From assembly GCA_965214475.1 (NCBI GenBank), contig OZ243953.1, forward strand, positions 1 to 64,000: a stretch of 64,000 nt of DNA. The letters run 5' to 3'. Shown here piece after piece: positions 1 through 7,689 of this stretch. Source of the stretch: SIRX01 sp965214475. GTDB taxonomy: Bacteria; Actinomycetota; Rubrobacteria; Rubrobacterales; Rubrobacteraceae. Under the pieces are notes generated by a model. The model saw only the letters and a program-made list of their open reading frames with translations. It was not told where the DNA came from and ran no database searches. Numbering within the stretch: the first letter of the stretch is position 1; each line of letters opens with the position of its first letter. Made by a program: the position numbers and the translations under genes.

Positions 1-328
1 TCAACCAGTGGGGAGAGACCTCAGAGGCATTCTTCAGTCCTGCCTTCTTAGTCGTAGCTTTGACTATCCTCTCCGCCTGGCGTGCTGTGATCGCTCTGGG
101 TCTGCCTTCCGGTCCCTTTTTCTGGGAACGGAAGAGCGGTGCATCGAGCTCGGATAGGGATAGACTACGAAGTTCGTCGAAGAGTCCCGCGGGCACGAGC
201 ACGGGCCTCGTCTTCGATCCCTTGCCGAACACGCCAAGCTGGCCGCCACCTTTGTCACCCTCGTCTCGCGCTACGAGATCACGGGTTCTCAAGCCCACCG
301 CTTCGGTGACGCGCAGCCCTCCTATATG
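1..328 (-). pseudogene. Tyrosine recombinase, catalytic-domain fragment cut off by an IS110 insertion
   Basis: A minus-strand frame runs from about 328 off the left edge. It opens inside the catalytic domain of a phage-integrase-type recombinase. GLRVTEAVGLRTRDL carries the first catalytic Arg, GKGSKTRPVLVP matches the beta-hairpin with the catalytic Lys, and SPHWL at the edge is the start of the H-x-x-R box. The N-terminal core-binding half is missing: the frame stops where the IS110 element begins. The plus-strand N-terminal fragment at 3196-3465 is in the opposite orientation, so the two are not simply halves of one gene. The 3' end lies outside the window. Confidence 0.8.
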
Positions 329-1690
329 GCCCAGTGCATCCTGACGCTTTTTTCAAGCCGCTACAGTGAGCCTACTTTCGTAGATCGCACCATCCCTGAG
401 CATCGCCCACAAGACATTAACCCGGCGACGAGCCAGAGCAATCACGGCCTGCTGGGCGGTCTTTCCTTCGGTGCGCTTTCGCCGGTAGTAGGTCTGGCTG
501 GGCTCGTGGCAGGAGATCGCGCTGAACGCCGATCTGTAGAAGACTCGTTTTAGGGTCCTGTTGCCCCGGCGTGCCCTGCGCTGGTAGGAGACACTGCCCG
601 AGGCCCTCAATGCGGGTACGACGCCGGCGGCGGCAGCCAGCCGATCGGCGGAGCCGAAGTGCGAGGCGTCGCCCACCTCGGCGAGGAACTCGGCGGTAAG
701 GACGAGCCCCATTCCGGGCAGGCTTCTGACGACCTCCCCGCACGGGTCCGCCCCCAAGAGGTCCTCCAGGCGCTCATCGAGCTCGCGCAGGCGATCCTTG
801 GTCCTCAGAATCTCGGAGGCAAGCTCGGCGACGAGGACAGCCTTCACCTCGGCGGCGGGCATCTCCCGCTTCTGGGCTTTTGCCGCCGACACGATCCGCT
901 GGGCCAAAGAGGCCGCCTTGAGGGCGCCCCGTGCCTTTAGCCACCGCGCAAGTCGTGCCTCTCCCAGCCTGCGCGCTGCAGTTGGAGTAGCGACCTTGGT
1001 GACCGCCAGCAACGGGCCCTCTTTCCGAAAGTCTAGCGTGCTTTCCATTCCCGGGAACGCCTCCCCAAGCATCGCTCTGAGCCGGGTCGTGCGCCGTACC
1101 TGCTCCTGCACCAAGTCCCTCCGGTAGCCGACCAGCACCTTTAGCTCGGCGAGATCCTCCCTCCTGGCCGCCACCTCCGGAAGAGAGCGCCAGCGGAGCC
1201 TGAGTTGATCGGCGATGACGAAGGCGTCGCGTGGATCACTCTTGTTCTCACCACCAGGGTATGCCTCTCTGAGTTTGTTCACTGTGGTGCCCGAAACGTA
1301 GCGCACCCACTCGCCACGCTCGAGCAGCAGCGCCTCGAGCATGGTAGCCGGCCCTCCGAGGATGTCTATGCCCACCACCCGCTCGTCCAGAGTGCCGAAC
1401 TTGGTGATCTCCGAGAGCACTTCTTCCATCCGCTTCTCTGTAGCCTCGACCTTCTTGGAGAGCATGACCTCGCCCTCACCATCGAGCACGCAGACCCAAT
1501 GGAACGCCTTTCCCACATCGAACCCTACCCAATACACAGCCTTCGCCTCCCTTCCGGACGTACTTCAATTGCTGCGCCTCCGGATATCCCCGTCCGTCTC
1601 AGCCTTACGAAGCGATTTTCTCGCGGATCCTGATCAGCGGTGTTCAGGGATCTCCGCCGAGGGCCGGGGGGCGATGCACTGGTAGCCAAT
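328..1690 (-). mobile_element. IS110-family insertion sequence (ends approximate)
   Basis: The element consists of an intact IS110-type transposase gene, a very short 3' flank and about 150 nt of non-coding sequence 5' of the gene. That layout is typical of the IS110 group, where the 5' non-coding end encodes the bridge RNA. The left limit is set where the recombinase frame stops. The right limit is a guess placed just outside a 10-bp inverted repeat (CCAGTGCATC at 331-340, GATGCACTGG at 1673-1682). IS110 elements leave no reliable target duplication, so the exact ends cannot be fixed from one copy. Confidence 0.6.
353..1537 (-). CDS. IS110 family transposase
   Basis: A 394-residue DEDD transposase that inserts and excises its IS through a bridge-RNA-guided mechanism, as known for the family. 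The N-terminal RuvC-like domain shows VGFDVGKAFHW, VVGIDILGG and NKSDPRDAF, which supply the acidic residues. A coiled-coil middle follows. The C-terminal Transposase_20 domain has LPGMGLVLTAEFLAEVGD and PALRASGSVSYQ, the serine-bearing region. The length is normal for the family and no frameshift is seen, so it may be active. Start ATG at 1537. Confidence 0.93.
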   Translation of the reverse strand: MYWVGFDVGKAFHWVCVLDGEGEVMLSKKVEATEKRMEEVLSEITKFGTLDERVVGIDILGGPATMLEALLLERGEWVRYVSGTTVNKLREAYPGGENKSDPRDAFVIADQLRLRWRSLPEVAARREDLAELKVLVGYRRDLVQEQVRRTTRLRAMLGEAFPGMESTLDFRKEGPLLAVTKVATPTAARRLGEARLARWLKARGALKAASLAQRIVSAAKAQKREMPAAEVKAVLVAELASEILRTKDRLRELDERLEDLLGADPCGEVVRSLPGMGLVLTAEFLAEVGDASHFGSADRLAAAAGVVPALRASGSVSYQRRARRGNRTLKRVFYRSAFSAISCHEPSQTYYRRKRTEGKTAQQAVIALARRRVNVLWAMLRDGAIYESRLTVAA

Positions 1691-2057
1691 CCCGTATTGG
1701 CGATGGCGACTCGGGTCGAGCCATCCCCGGCCGTCGGGGCGCCGCCACATACTACGCGACGGGCGCACAGACAGGGTAAGGCTCGGGTCCGTGTCATTTG
1801 CCGCTGTGAATATCATGAGAGAATGGTTATGGGTGGCACCCTCCGGATTGGTCTGACCCACATTTGCCAGGGCCAGCGTGCCTTTAGTTCGACTCGTCGG
1901 CCTCTCCTACGAGGGTGTCGCCCGTGCCGTCGGACGGGGTAGAGGCATGACTTAATAGGAGCACGCTCCCGATGATGGGTGCTCTTCACAGTATCGTCCG
2001 CCTTCTCGCCGACGCACAGGACAATGGAACGAGCCTGGCGAAAGGAGAGGCGCAGCG
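1691..2057 (+). other. Non-coding stretch, probable 5' end of a second, truncated IS110 element
   Basis: No convincing gene lies here; the open frames on both strands lack protein-like composition. The stretch directly precedes the IS110 transposase fragment at 2058-2267 in the position where IS110 elements carry their bridge-RNA end. It is inferred to be the non-coding left end of that element, possibly with some sequence flanking the first IS. No RNA fold was verified. Confidence 0.35.
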
Positions 2058-2267
2058 ATGCTAACAACGCAGCAAGAAACGCAAACCGAAGTGGGTGTCA
2101 TCTTGGGCGTGGATACTCATCTCGATGTCCATGTGGCGCTGGCCTTTGATGAGTTGGGAAGACGCCTCGATGAGGTAAGCATACTGGCCAACACGAGAGG
2201 CTACGAAACATTGGTGGGGTGGGCCGAGAAGTTCGGTCCCATAATATGCGTCGGCAGCTTACGTTAA
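2058..2267 (+). pseudogene. IS110 family transposase, N-terminal fragment
   Basis: A 69-residue open frame matches only the start of an IS110 transposase. VILGVDTHLDVHVALAFDELGRR contains the first catalytic Asp and the strand order of the DEDD domain, followed by a SILANTRGYETLVGWAEKFG stretch. The frame then ends at a stop and the remaining ~330 residues are absent. It differs from the intact transposase at 353-1537, so it is a second, unrelated IS copy. A ribosome-binding site (GAAAGGAGAGG) precedes the ATG. Confidence 0.8.
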
Positions 2268-2605
2268 GGAAGTAGACTTCGAGCCTTCGGCGGCCGCCTT
2301 CGACGCAGCTTTCGGCGGTGAGTAGTGTTTTCTGGGCGGGTTTCCGCAGGACATTGCCACAGAAGACCTGTTTGTTCACTTTCCGCTCTTAGGAGATGAT
2401 CGTGCGCCTGTCTCTTTTACGAAGCTAGATATGAGGGTTGCTGCCGCCAGGGACAAAGTGCGGCGTCAACCTTGCAACACCACGTAACTGTTTTCGACGT
2501 TTCGTGCGGGTTCTCACTATTGGCGAAGACTGCGGCTGACCGAGGATGGTTTTTCCTCTCAACCTGTTCACTGCAGATTAGGATGCGCTGCAACCGGGCC
2601 TTCCA
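2268..2605. other. Gene-free stretch in the degraded mobile region
   Basis: No open frame on either strand looks like a protein. The sequence is less GC-rich than most of the window and lies between two mobile-element remnants. It is best read as debris of insertions and deletions. Confidence 0.4.
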
Positions 2606-3163
2606 CTATCTCGTTCCCACACCCGTCTTGCTACTGTATGGAGTGATGCCCAACCATCTATCGATACCTTCAGGAGCATATCCCATACGATACGCTTTGA
2701 GCGCCCGATAACATTCGCCTTCGCTACGAGCTTGGCGTCCAGCGCTCCTGTTAGCTATTAGCGTCTCCAACTCCCCGCTCGACTCGCTGAGTTTAGTAGA
2801 TAGATTCCTTATGATCTGAGCCAGGGACTCGATTAGTTCAGCCAATCTGAAAGGCTTAGAATCTGGAAGACCGGGCATGTCGAGATCTATGAAGAGTAGC
2901 AAGGCCGCCGCTGCAACAGAAACCGCTGCAGTTACGAGCTAGGGATCTCCAAATTCACTTTCGACCGGCTCGAAGAGCGAAAGGTCTCGCTTAGCTTCCC
3001 ATGCGACATCCCATATGATCATTTTCAAGAGCGAACCCCGTAACCACTCTTGGTCTTCTTGATGTTCCTGATCCTCGGGTCGAAGCGGTAGCCCAAGAGA
3101 TGCGTTGATCCGAATATTTGGTCCGTAATTATGTGGACACTTTCCCACCCGTTTGTGGGACAA
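2606..3163 (-). pseudogene. Unknown small membrane protein split by one in-frame amber codon
   Basis: Two minus-strand frames, 2939-3163 and 2606-2938, are in the same phase and separated by a single TAG at 2939-2941. Read through, they give about 185 residues. The N-terminal half is polar and ends in SLFEPVESEFGDP. Directly after the stop comes a hydrophobic segment (LVTAAVSVAAAALLLFI), then a helical region. The C-terminus, ALKAYRMGYAPEGIDRWLGI, resembles a helix-turn-helix. I do not recognise a family. The preserved frame beyond the stop suggests a recent nonsense mutation. It could also be two unrelated spurious frames. Confidence 0.35.
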
Positions 3164-3195
3164 CGCCTCCGAGGGAGGCCGGAAGGGAGAAAAGG

Positions 3196-3465
3196 ATGCA
3201 GGGAACCAAGGTACACGACGAGAGCGGAATCCAGTTCGAGCTACTGGATGACGAGGGTACGCCGATCCCCGAAGCAGAGGGCTTTCTGCGCCATCTGAGA
3301 GCGCGGGGATGTTCGCCCAACACCCTCTCCGCCTACGCCCACGACCTCAAACACTTCTTCTCTTTCCTGCAGAATATGGAGATCGACTACCTGGAGTTTT
3401 CCGCTCTAGACTCTTTGCGTTTCCTGGAGTACCTACGAGCCATCCGGAACCGTAAGACGGCCTAG
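3196..3465 (+). pseudogene. Tyrosine recombinase, N-terminal core-binding fragment
   Basis: An 89-residue frame begins at ATG 3196 behind AAGGGAGAAAAGG. EAEGFLRHLRARGCSPNTL, SAYAHDLKHFFSFLQ and SLRFLEYLRAIRNRK are the helices of the SAM-like core-binding domain that opens XerC/D-type integrases. The frame stops before any catalytic residue, so the catalytic domain is lost. The frame extends upstream to 3118, but the ribosome-binding site favours 3196. It is a separate relic from the minus-strand catalytic fragment at 1-328. Confidence 0.75.
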
Positions 3466-3469
3466 AGGC

Positions 3470-3643
3470 TCACGCCGACGCTGGTGCAGGCGGGTACCAG
3501 GAACTCGCCGTCGTCGGCAGATTTCGACCGCCCAGGTGGAATGGGTAGACCCGGTTCCCCTGCGACTTCCAGTCGGCGGCGGCCAGAGCCACCGCAAAGG
3601 TCGTCTCGGTGCCCAGTCGGGACAGCCGCTGTGCCAGCGCCAT
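3470..3643 (-). pseudogene. Class I/II aminotransferase, N-terminal fragment
   Basis: A minus-strand frame starts at ATG 3643 behind AAGGAGTGAAC. Its first 45 residues, including MALAQRLSRLGTETTFAV and GNRVYPFHLG-x-x-NLPT, resemble the opening of PLP-dependent aminotransferases, where the FHLG-x-x-N/D region lines the active-site entrance. The frame then turns into unrelated sequence and stops after 57 residues, so the PLP-binding lysine domain is missing. It diverges from the sugar porter at 3814. The family assignment rests on a short match. Confidence 0.45.
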
Positions 3644-3813
3644 GTTCACTCCTTCGTGCTCGATGGCGTCGGTGCTCAGAGCGCGCCACCATACCGATCC
3701 CGGCGCGTGGCGCGGCGAGGTGACCTGTGCCATAATGCCAGGCGAAAGATACGGCCAACGACGGCCGGGGGAAAGATATCGGGGTACGGGCTCCCCGAGG
3801 GAGGCGGCGATGC

Positions 3814-5238
3814 ATGGCACAGACTGATCAGGCCCCGCAGGAGACCCGGGACGACTACTACCTCGGCAGAGCCATCCACCTGGCCACAGTCGCCGCCCTC
3901 GGCGGCTTCCTGTTCGGCTTCGACACCGCGGTCATCAACGGCGCCGTCGGAGCAATCGAGGGCGCCTTCGAGATCGGCGCCGGTCTGCTCGGCTTCGTCG
4001 TCTCCTCGGCGCTGCTCGGGTGTGTAGTCGGCGCCTACCTGGCCGGGCGGCTGGCCGACCGGATCGGCCGGGTCCGGGTCATGGTGCTGGCCGCTTCTCT
4101 GTTCCTAGTCAGTGCGATCGGCTCGGGTCTGGCCTTCGGCCCCTTGGACCTGATCCTGTGGCGGGTGGTCGGTGGCCTGGGGGTCGGTGCTGCCTCGGTG
4201 ATCGCACCGGCCTACATCGCCGAGATCTCCCCGGCCTCCATCCGCGGCCGGCTCGGCTCCCTGCAGCAGATGGCCATCGTCACCGGCATCTTCGTCGCGC
4301 TGCTCTCCGACTACTTCCTGGCCACTGCGGCCGGCGGGGCGGCTGAGCCGCTGTGGGGACTGACCGCATGGCGCTGGATGTTCGTCGCCGAGGTGGTGCC
4401 CGCACTGGCCTACGGCATGCTGGCGCTAACCATCCCGGAGTCGCCCCGGTACCTGGTGGCCAACCACGACGAACGCACCGCGCGCGACGTGCTGAGCAGT
4501 GTCATGAGGCACGGCATCGACAACCGGATGAAGGAAATCAAGCGCACCCTCGCGATCGACAGGAGAGCATCGGTGCGCGACCTGGTCAAGCCCGGTGGCA
4601 GCAACCTGCTGCCCATCGTCTGGATCGGGATCGCGCTGTCGGTTTTCCAGCAGTTCGTCGGAATCAACGTGATCTTCTACTACTCCTCGACGCTGTGGCG
4701 GTCGGTGGGCTTCACCGAGCAGGACGCGCTGACCCAGACCGTGATCACCTCGGTCACCAACATTGCGGTCACGATCGTCGCCATCCTGCTCATCGACAAG
4801 ATCGGGCGGCGCCGGCTGCTGACGATCGGCTCCACCGGAATGGCGCTGACCCTGGGGGCACTGGCCTGGATCTTCGCTACTGCACAGCAGGTGGAGAACG
4901 CCGAGGGCTTGCTGGAGCCGGTGCTGAGCGACAGCGCCGGGATCACCGCACTAATCTGCGCCAACCTGTTCGTAGTCTTCTTCGGCATGTCGTGGGGACC
5001 GGGCGTGTGGGTGCTGCTGGGCGAGATGTTCAACAACCGGATCCGCGGCACGGCGCTCGGTGTTGCGGCTGCAGCCCAGTGGCTGGCCAACTTCGCCATC
5101 TCCACGACGTTTCCGTCGTTCGCCAACATCGGGCTGGGATTCGCCTACGGCTTCTACACGACCTTCGCGGTCCTGTCGCTACTGTTCGTGATCAAGTTCG
5201 TGCCGGAGACCAAGGGCCGAGAGCTCGAGGACATGTAA
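3814..5238 (+). CDS. Sugar porter family MFS transporter
   Basis: A 474-residue, 12-helix major facilitator protein of the sugar:H+ symporter (SP) family, acting in the cytoplasmic membrane. Signatures in order: GGFLFGFDTAVINGA in helix 1, the loop motif GRLADRIGR, PAYIAEISPASIRGRLG, PESPRYL after helix 6, QQFVGINVIFYY in helix 7, DKIGRRRLL in the second half, and PETKGRELEDM at the C-terminus. Substrate cannot be told; XylE/GlcP-type sugars are typical. The ATG at 3814 follows GAGGGAGGCGG. Codon use is very GC-rich and the surrounding genes are all truncated, so it is probably an imported segment in which this gene alone survived intact. Confidence 0.92.
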   Translation: MAQTDQAPQETRDDYYLGRAIHLATVAALGGFLFGFDTAVINGAVGAIEGAFEIGAGLLGFVVSSALLGCVVGAYLAGRLADRIGRVRVMVLAASLFLVSAIGSGLAFGPLDLILWRVVGGLGVGAASVIAPAYIAEISPASIRGRLGSLQQMAIVTGIFVALLSDYFLATAAGGAAEPLWGLTAWRWMFVAEVVPALAYGMLALTIPESPRYLVANHDERTARDVLSSVMRHGIDNRMKEIKRTLAIDRRASVRDLVKPGGSNLLPIVWIGIALSVFQQFVGINVIFYYSSTLWRSVGFTEQDALTQTVITSVTNIAVTIVAILLIDKIGRRRLLTIGSTGMALTLGALAWIFATAQQVENAEGLLEPVLSDSAGITALICANLFVVFFGMSWGPGVWVLLGEMFNNRIRGTALGVAAAAQWLANFAISTTFPSFANIGLGFAYGFYTTFAVLSLLFVIKFVPETKGRELEDM

Positions 5239-5249
5239 GACCCTCCCCA

Positions 5250-5280
5250 CCGGTCACCCCCATTGGCTGGGGGTCGCCGG
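5250..5280 (+). terminator. Strong hairpin after the sugar porter
   Basis: CCGG-TC-ACCCCCA, a TTGGC loop, then TGGGGGT-CG-CCGG forms a near-perfect 13-bp stem starting 11 nt after the stop codon. There is no T tract, as is common for actinobacterial terminators. Confidence 0.6.
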
Positions 5281-5318
5281 AGGTGCCGGGGCTTGGGCGG
5301 TGCCGGGTTCATGCTGGG

Positions 5319-5460
5319 TCACACGTCCTCGGCCTTCGTGGCGGCCGGGTCCCACTTGGTCAGCCCGTCACGCTCCCAGCCGCGATCCTTGAGCGCCTCC
5401 CGTGCCGCGCGCTTCCACGGGCCGGTGAGCCGGTGGACATAGAGGGGGTCATCGCATGAT
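5319..5460 (-). pseudogene. C-terminal fragment of an unrecognised protein
   Basis: On the minus strand a frame ending at the TGA at 5319-5321 encodes a protein-like tail: PLYVHRLTGPWKRAAREAL followed by a GWERDGLTKWDPAATKAEDV segment. It has no start and its upstream part is not in frame with anything, so it is the 3' end of a lost gene. I do not recognise the family. Like its neighbours it has high-GC actinobacterial codon use. Between this fragment and 5655 nothing else is seen. Confidence 0.35.
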
Positions 5461-5655
5461 CCCGGCAATAATGCCCGGTAGGCGCAGCCACCGTTGCGTG
5501 CAGCGGGGCCTTCCGCGACATGCCATTACGAGTTTGGTCCAGGAAGGCTGCAAGTGGCCTTAAATCGGGGGATGGGGTCGGGGCCGGCGTGGCGTACACT
5601 CGGGGAGCCGATGGTCGTACGCACTCTCGACGAATTGAATGGAGCTGATGTGGTA

Positions 5656-5835
5656 ATGGAGCGAACGGCAGTCAACCCGGTGACGTGGTCGATAGAGATG
5701 GGATTCAACCAGGGTGAGATTGTCTCCGTGCACGCCCAGACCCTGTACTGCTCCGGGCAGACCACGATGCTCGGGGTGACACGGCTGGCGATCCCCAGCC
5801 AGATGGTCGAGCTTGAGGGGACTGCCGTCGCGTGA
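5656..5835 (+). pseudogene. RidA-family protein remnant with internal deletion
   Basis: The 59-residue frame reads as the two ends of a RidA (YjgF/UK114) enamine/imine deaminase-type protein joined together. The start, ERTAVNPVTWSIEMGFNQGE then TLYCSGQTTM, is the N-terminal strand region. It runs directly into LGVTRLAIPSQMVELEGTAVA, which resembles the usual C-terminal strand. About 70 central residues, including the conserved Arg of the active site, would be missing through an in-frame deletion. The frame is open upstream; MVVRTLDELNGAD at 5611 could be a further fused scrap. Confidence 0.5.
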
Positions 5836-6179
5836 TTTCGGTGCCCAGAATGGTGACAATCGGCGTCTACGGCTTCAATGGCGAGTCCTTCCTAGAGCGA
5901 CTGCGAGATGCGGACGTTCGCCTGCTACTCGACGTACGCCAGCGCCGTGGTGTCCGCGGACCCGACTACGCCTGGGCGAACTCGCTCCGGCTGCAGGCGG
6001 CCCTTGCTCAGGCCCGGATCGCCTACGAACACCACCCTGAACTCGTCCCAACCACCGAGCTACGCCAGCTCCAGTACGCTGAGGATTACCGCCAAGGGGT
6101 CGGCAAGCGCTCGCGCCGCGAGCTCGCCACGGATTATAGTTTTGTGGCATACAAACATACAGCATGGCACTTCGTCTAA
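5832..6179 (+). pseudogene. DUF488 family protein, C-terminally truncated
   Basis: The first ~95 residues match the DUF488 family. TIGVYGFNGESFLERLRDA, LLLDVRQRRGVRGPDYAWAN and an L-x-x-A-L-A-x-A-x-I-x-Y-x-H-H-P-E-L segment are its signature, and the family's role is poorly defined. After RSRRELATDYS the sequence becomes unrelated and AT-richer and stops after 115 residues, short of the usual ~150. The GTG at 5832 overlaps the stop of the RidA remnant (GTGA), suggesting former translational coupling. An ATG at 5850 is an alternative start. Confidence 0.55.
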
Positions 6180-6218
6180 GTGGTCACATAAATGGTCAGT
6201 CTAAGGCATATTGCAAAC

Positions 6219-6524
6219 ATGAGTACGCAATCGGATATTAAGAGGATGAAAGTTCGGGTTGGGCCACAGGGCAGGGTCGTGATACCGGCGGCCGTCCGGC
6301 AGGCATTAGGGATGGAGGTTGGTGAAGAGCTGATAATGAGGGTCGAAGACGGCCGGATGGTGTTTGGGTGCCGAGAGGACGTGGTGCGGCGTCTCAGGTG
6401 GCTGTTTGCGGGTGTGGCGCCTGGTCGGAGCCTCTCGGAGGAGTTGATCGCGGAGCGCCGTGAAGATGCGGCGCGCGAGACGGCGGAGATGGAAGGTTCG
6501 GCAGAGGGTTCGGTAGAAGTCTGA
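6219..6524 (+). CDS. AbrB/SpoVT-type DNA-binding protein, orphan antitoxin-like
   Basis: A 101-residue protein with an N-terminal swapped-hairpin AbrB domain: MKVRVGPQGRVVIPAAVRQALGM then EVGEELIMRVEDGRMVF. This is the fold of VapB/MazE-type antitoxins and AbrB regulators, which bind promoter DNA as dimers. A helical tail (SEELIAERREDAARETAEME) follows, the part that usually clamps the toxin. No PIN or other toxin gene follows. The start is uncertain: ATG 6219 is used, and ATG 6246 would begin directly at the domain. Confidence 0.7.
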   Translation: MSTQSDIKRMKVRVGPQGRVVIPAAVRQALGMEVGEELIMRVEDGRMVFGCREDVVRRLRWLFAGVAPGRSLSEELIAERREDAARETAEMEGSAEGSVEV

Positions 6525-6835
6525 CAGGATGACCAGCGGGAGGCAGATGATGGTTGAAGGGGTTTCGTACAATAGCTTCGTGGCAGACTCCAGATGCGTA
6601 AGGGAAAACTATAGTGTAGCGAGACAGTCTCTATAGAGATTACTCGAGCCCTTTTGACGACTCTTAGAGCAATTCCGAGGCAGCCTGTCCGGGGCTGTAG
6701 GTACTGCAACCCGGGTGAACGAAACGTACTCTGATGGCCCGTTAGTAAAGACCAGATACCCATCCTTCACGTATTTATGGGATGAAGTGAACCCGATGAA
6801 CTCAACAAACCGGACGGAAAGGCGCAACCGCATAA
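6525..6835. other. Gene-free stretch before the tRNA scar
   Basis: No protein-like frame is convincing. The place where a toxin partner of the AbrB gene would be expected holds only short frames. A minus-strand frame (6609-6833) begins plausibly but has no recognisable domain. The stretch is the right margin of the mobile region. Confidence 0.35.
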
Positions 6836-6877
6836 CTTACAAGGAGGGGGTCGCTGGTTCGAACCCAGCATCGCCCA
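6836..6877 (+). repeat. 3' fragment of tRNA-Val(TAC): attachment-site scar
   Basis: CTTACAA (anticodon loop, anticodon TAC), GGAGG (3' anticodon stem), GGGTC (variable loop), GCTGG-TTCGAAC-CCAGC (T arm) and ATCGCCC-A (3' acceptor and discriminator) follow each other without a gap. No D arm or 5' half precedes them; the sequence breaks exactly at the anticodon loop. Integrases of this type recombine within tRNA 3' halves, so this is read as the duplicated core left at one end of an integrated island. The intact gene would lie left of the window. Confidence 0.7.
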
Positions 6878-6997
6878 CTTCGCATATAGAGTAGCCGTTT
6901 ACGGGACAATAATCGCCTTCATCATAAACCTTTGTCTTGCGGAAACGAAGAGGTGTAAGGTAGTCTTCAGGGTCCACCCTCAGAGGAGGTTCGGGAC

Positions 6998-7135
6998 ATG
7001 GAGATAGACTGGACTTGGACGCCGCAGGAGAGCTTGACGCTTGGTTTGATCGGGTTGGCGATCTTTGCCATCATACTGCTGGCCTACTTCCGGGAGAGGG
7101 CGATGCAATGGTGGCAGCAGCGCCGCAGGAGGTAG
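6998..7135 (+). CDS. Small single-pass membrane protein
   Basis: A 45-residue frame starts at ATG 6998 behind a good AGAGGAGGT site. It begins with MEIDWTWTPQESLTLG, followed by one transmembrane helix (LIGLAIFAIILLAYF) and a positively charged tail (RERAMQWWQQRRRR). The positive-inside rule puts the tail in the cytoplasm. I do not recognise it. Short membrane proteins of this kind are often missed, but the ribosome-binding site and composition support it. It lies alone between the island scar and tRNA-Asp. Confidence 0.55.
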   Translation: MEIDWTWTPQESLTLGLIGLAIFAIILLAYFRERAMQWWQQRRRR

Positions 7136-7224
7136 AGGATCTGACCTGCGGAGCATCGCTTGTTTGTAGCGGACGTTCGTTAGAAATAGCCTGGGGCGTC
7201 TGCTACACTCTTTTCGCCCTACGC

Positions 7225-7298
7225 GGGGGCGTAGTTCAGTTGGTTAGAACGCTGGCCTGTCACGCCAGAGGCCGCGGGTTCGAGTCCCGTCGCTCCCG
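7225..7298 (+). tRNA. tRNA-Asp(GTC)
   Basis: Complete cloverleaf. The acceptor GGGGGCG pairs with CGCTCCC (one G-T), the D arm is GTTCAGTTGGTTAGAAC, the anticodon arm is CTGGC-CTGTCAC-GCCAG with anticodon GTC, and the T arm is GCGGG-TTCGAGT-CCCGT. The discriminator is G, as expected for Asp. CCA is not encoded. A -10-like TACACT lies at 7204-7209. Confidence 0.95.
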
Positions 7299-7390
7299 CC
7301 CTTTTAACAAATGTCCATCCCAAACCGTTTTGTTGGATTGCTTGGCGGGGTATGATGATGTTGTGCCGAACTGCATCTTCAGCGGGTTTT

Positions 7391-7639
7391 ATGAAGCGTA
7401 AACGCCAGCAGCCCAAGAGTGTGGACGCGCTTATTGGGGAAATGGGGCGCGAACGTATCGCCTTGCGGGCAAAGAGGACGACCATCGTGCTGCTGCTAGT
7501 ATCTTCTATGCTCTGCATGTTTTCGGCTTTCGCCAGTCTCACCGGCATCATTCCTTATGCCGTAGGTCCTTCCATCGTCTTGATCCTTGCCTCCGTAGTC
7601 GGCTTGGTGCTCGCCGTTGTCGAGTCTCGTAGTCCTTGA
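7391..7639 (+). CDS. Two-helix membrane protein, unknown function
   Basis: An 82-residue protein (from ATG 7391; the frame also opens at ATG 7352). The basic N-terminus MKRKRQQPKSVDALIGEMGRE is followed by two hydrophobic helices, TIVLLLVSSMLCMFSAFA and an AVGPSIVLILASVVGLVLAVV segment, separated by a short loop. No family is recognised. It lies between tRNA-Asp and thioredoxin. No strong ribosome-binding site decides the start. Confidence 0.5.
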   Translation: MKRKRQQPKSVDALIGEMGRERIALRAKRTTIVLLLVSSMLCMFSAFASLTGIIPYAVGPSIVLILASVVGLVLAVVESRSP

Positions 7640-7663
7640 CATCCGTAATAAACTAAGTAGTGA
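7636..7663 (+). promoter_or_regulatory. Possible promoter of trxA
   Basis: A perfect -35 TTGACA (7636-7641) is followed at 16 nt by TAGTGA. The -10 match is weak and the -35 overlaps the stop of the preceding gene, so only the -35 is persuasive. Confidence 0.35.
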
Positions 7664-7689
7664 TATAGCAGTTATTTGGAGGTTTTATT

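Noticed and set aside
331..1682. 10-bp inverted repeat CCAGTGCATC/GATGCACTGG as defined IS ends
   Set aside because: IS110-group elements usually lack terminal inverted repeats; a 10-bp match may be chance, so it is used only as a rough guide to the limits.
4353..5459. Long plus-strand frame overlapping the sugar porter
   Set aside because: Arg/Gly/His-rich composition with no domain; it is a shadow of the very GC-rich transporter gene in another frame.
5611..5655. MVVRTLDELNGAD as an ectoine synthase N-terminus
   Set aside because: The similarity covers only about 12 residues before the RidA-like part; too short to call.
6176..6763. 195-codon minus-strand frame over the AbrB gene
   Set aside because: Ser/Arg/Thr-rich shadow; the AbrB frame has a clear domain.
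7015..7401. Frame running through tRNA-Asp
   Set aside because: It crosses a complete tRNA gene and overlaps the better supported small membrane protein at 6998.
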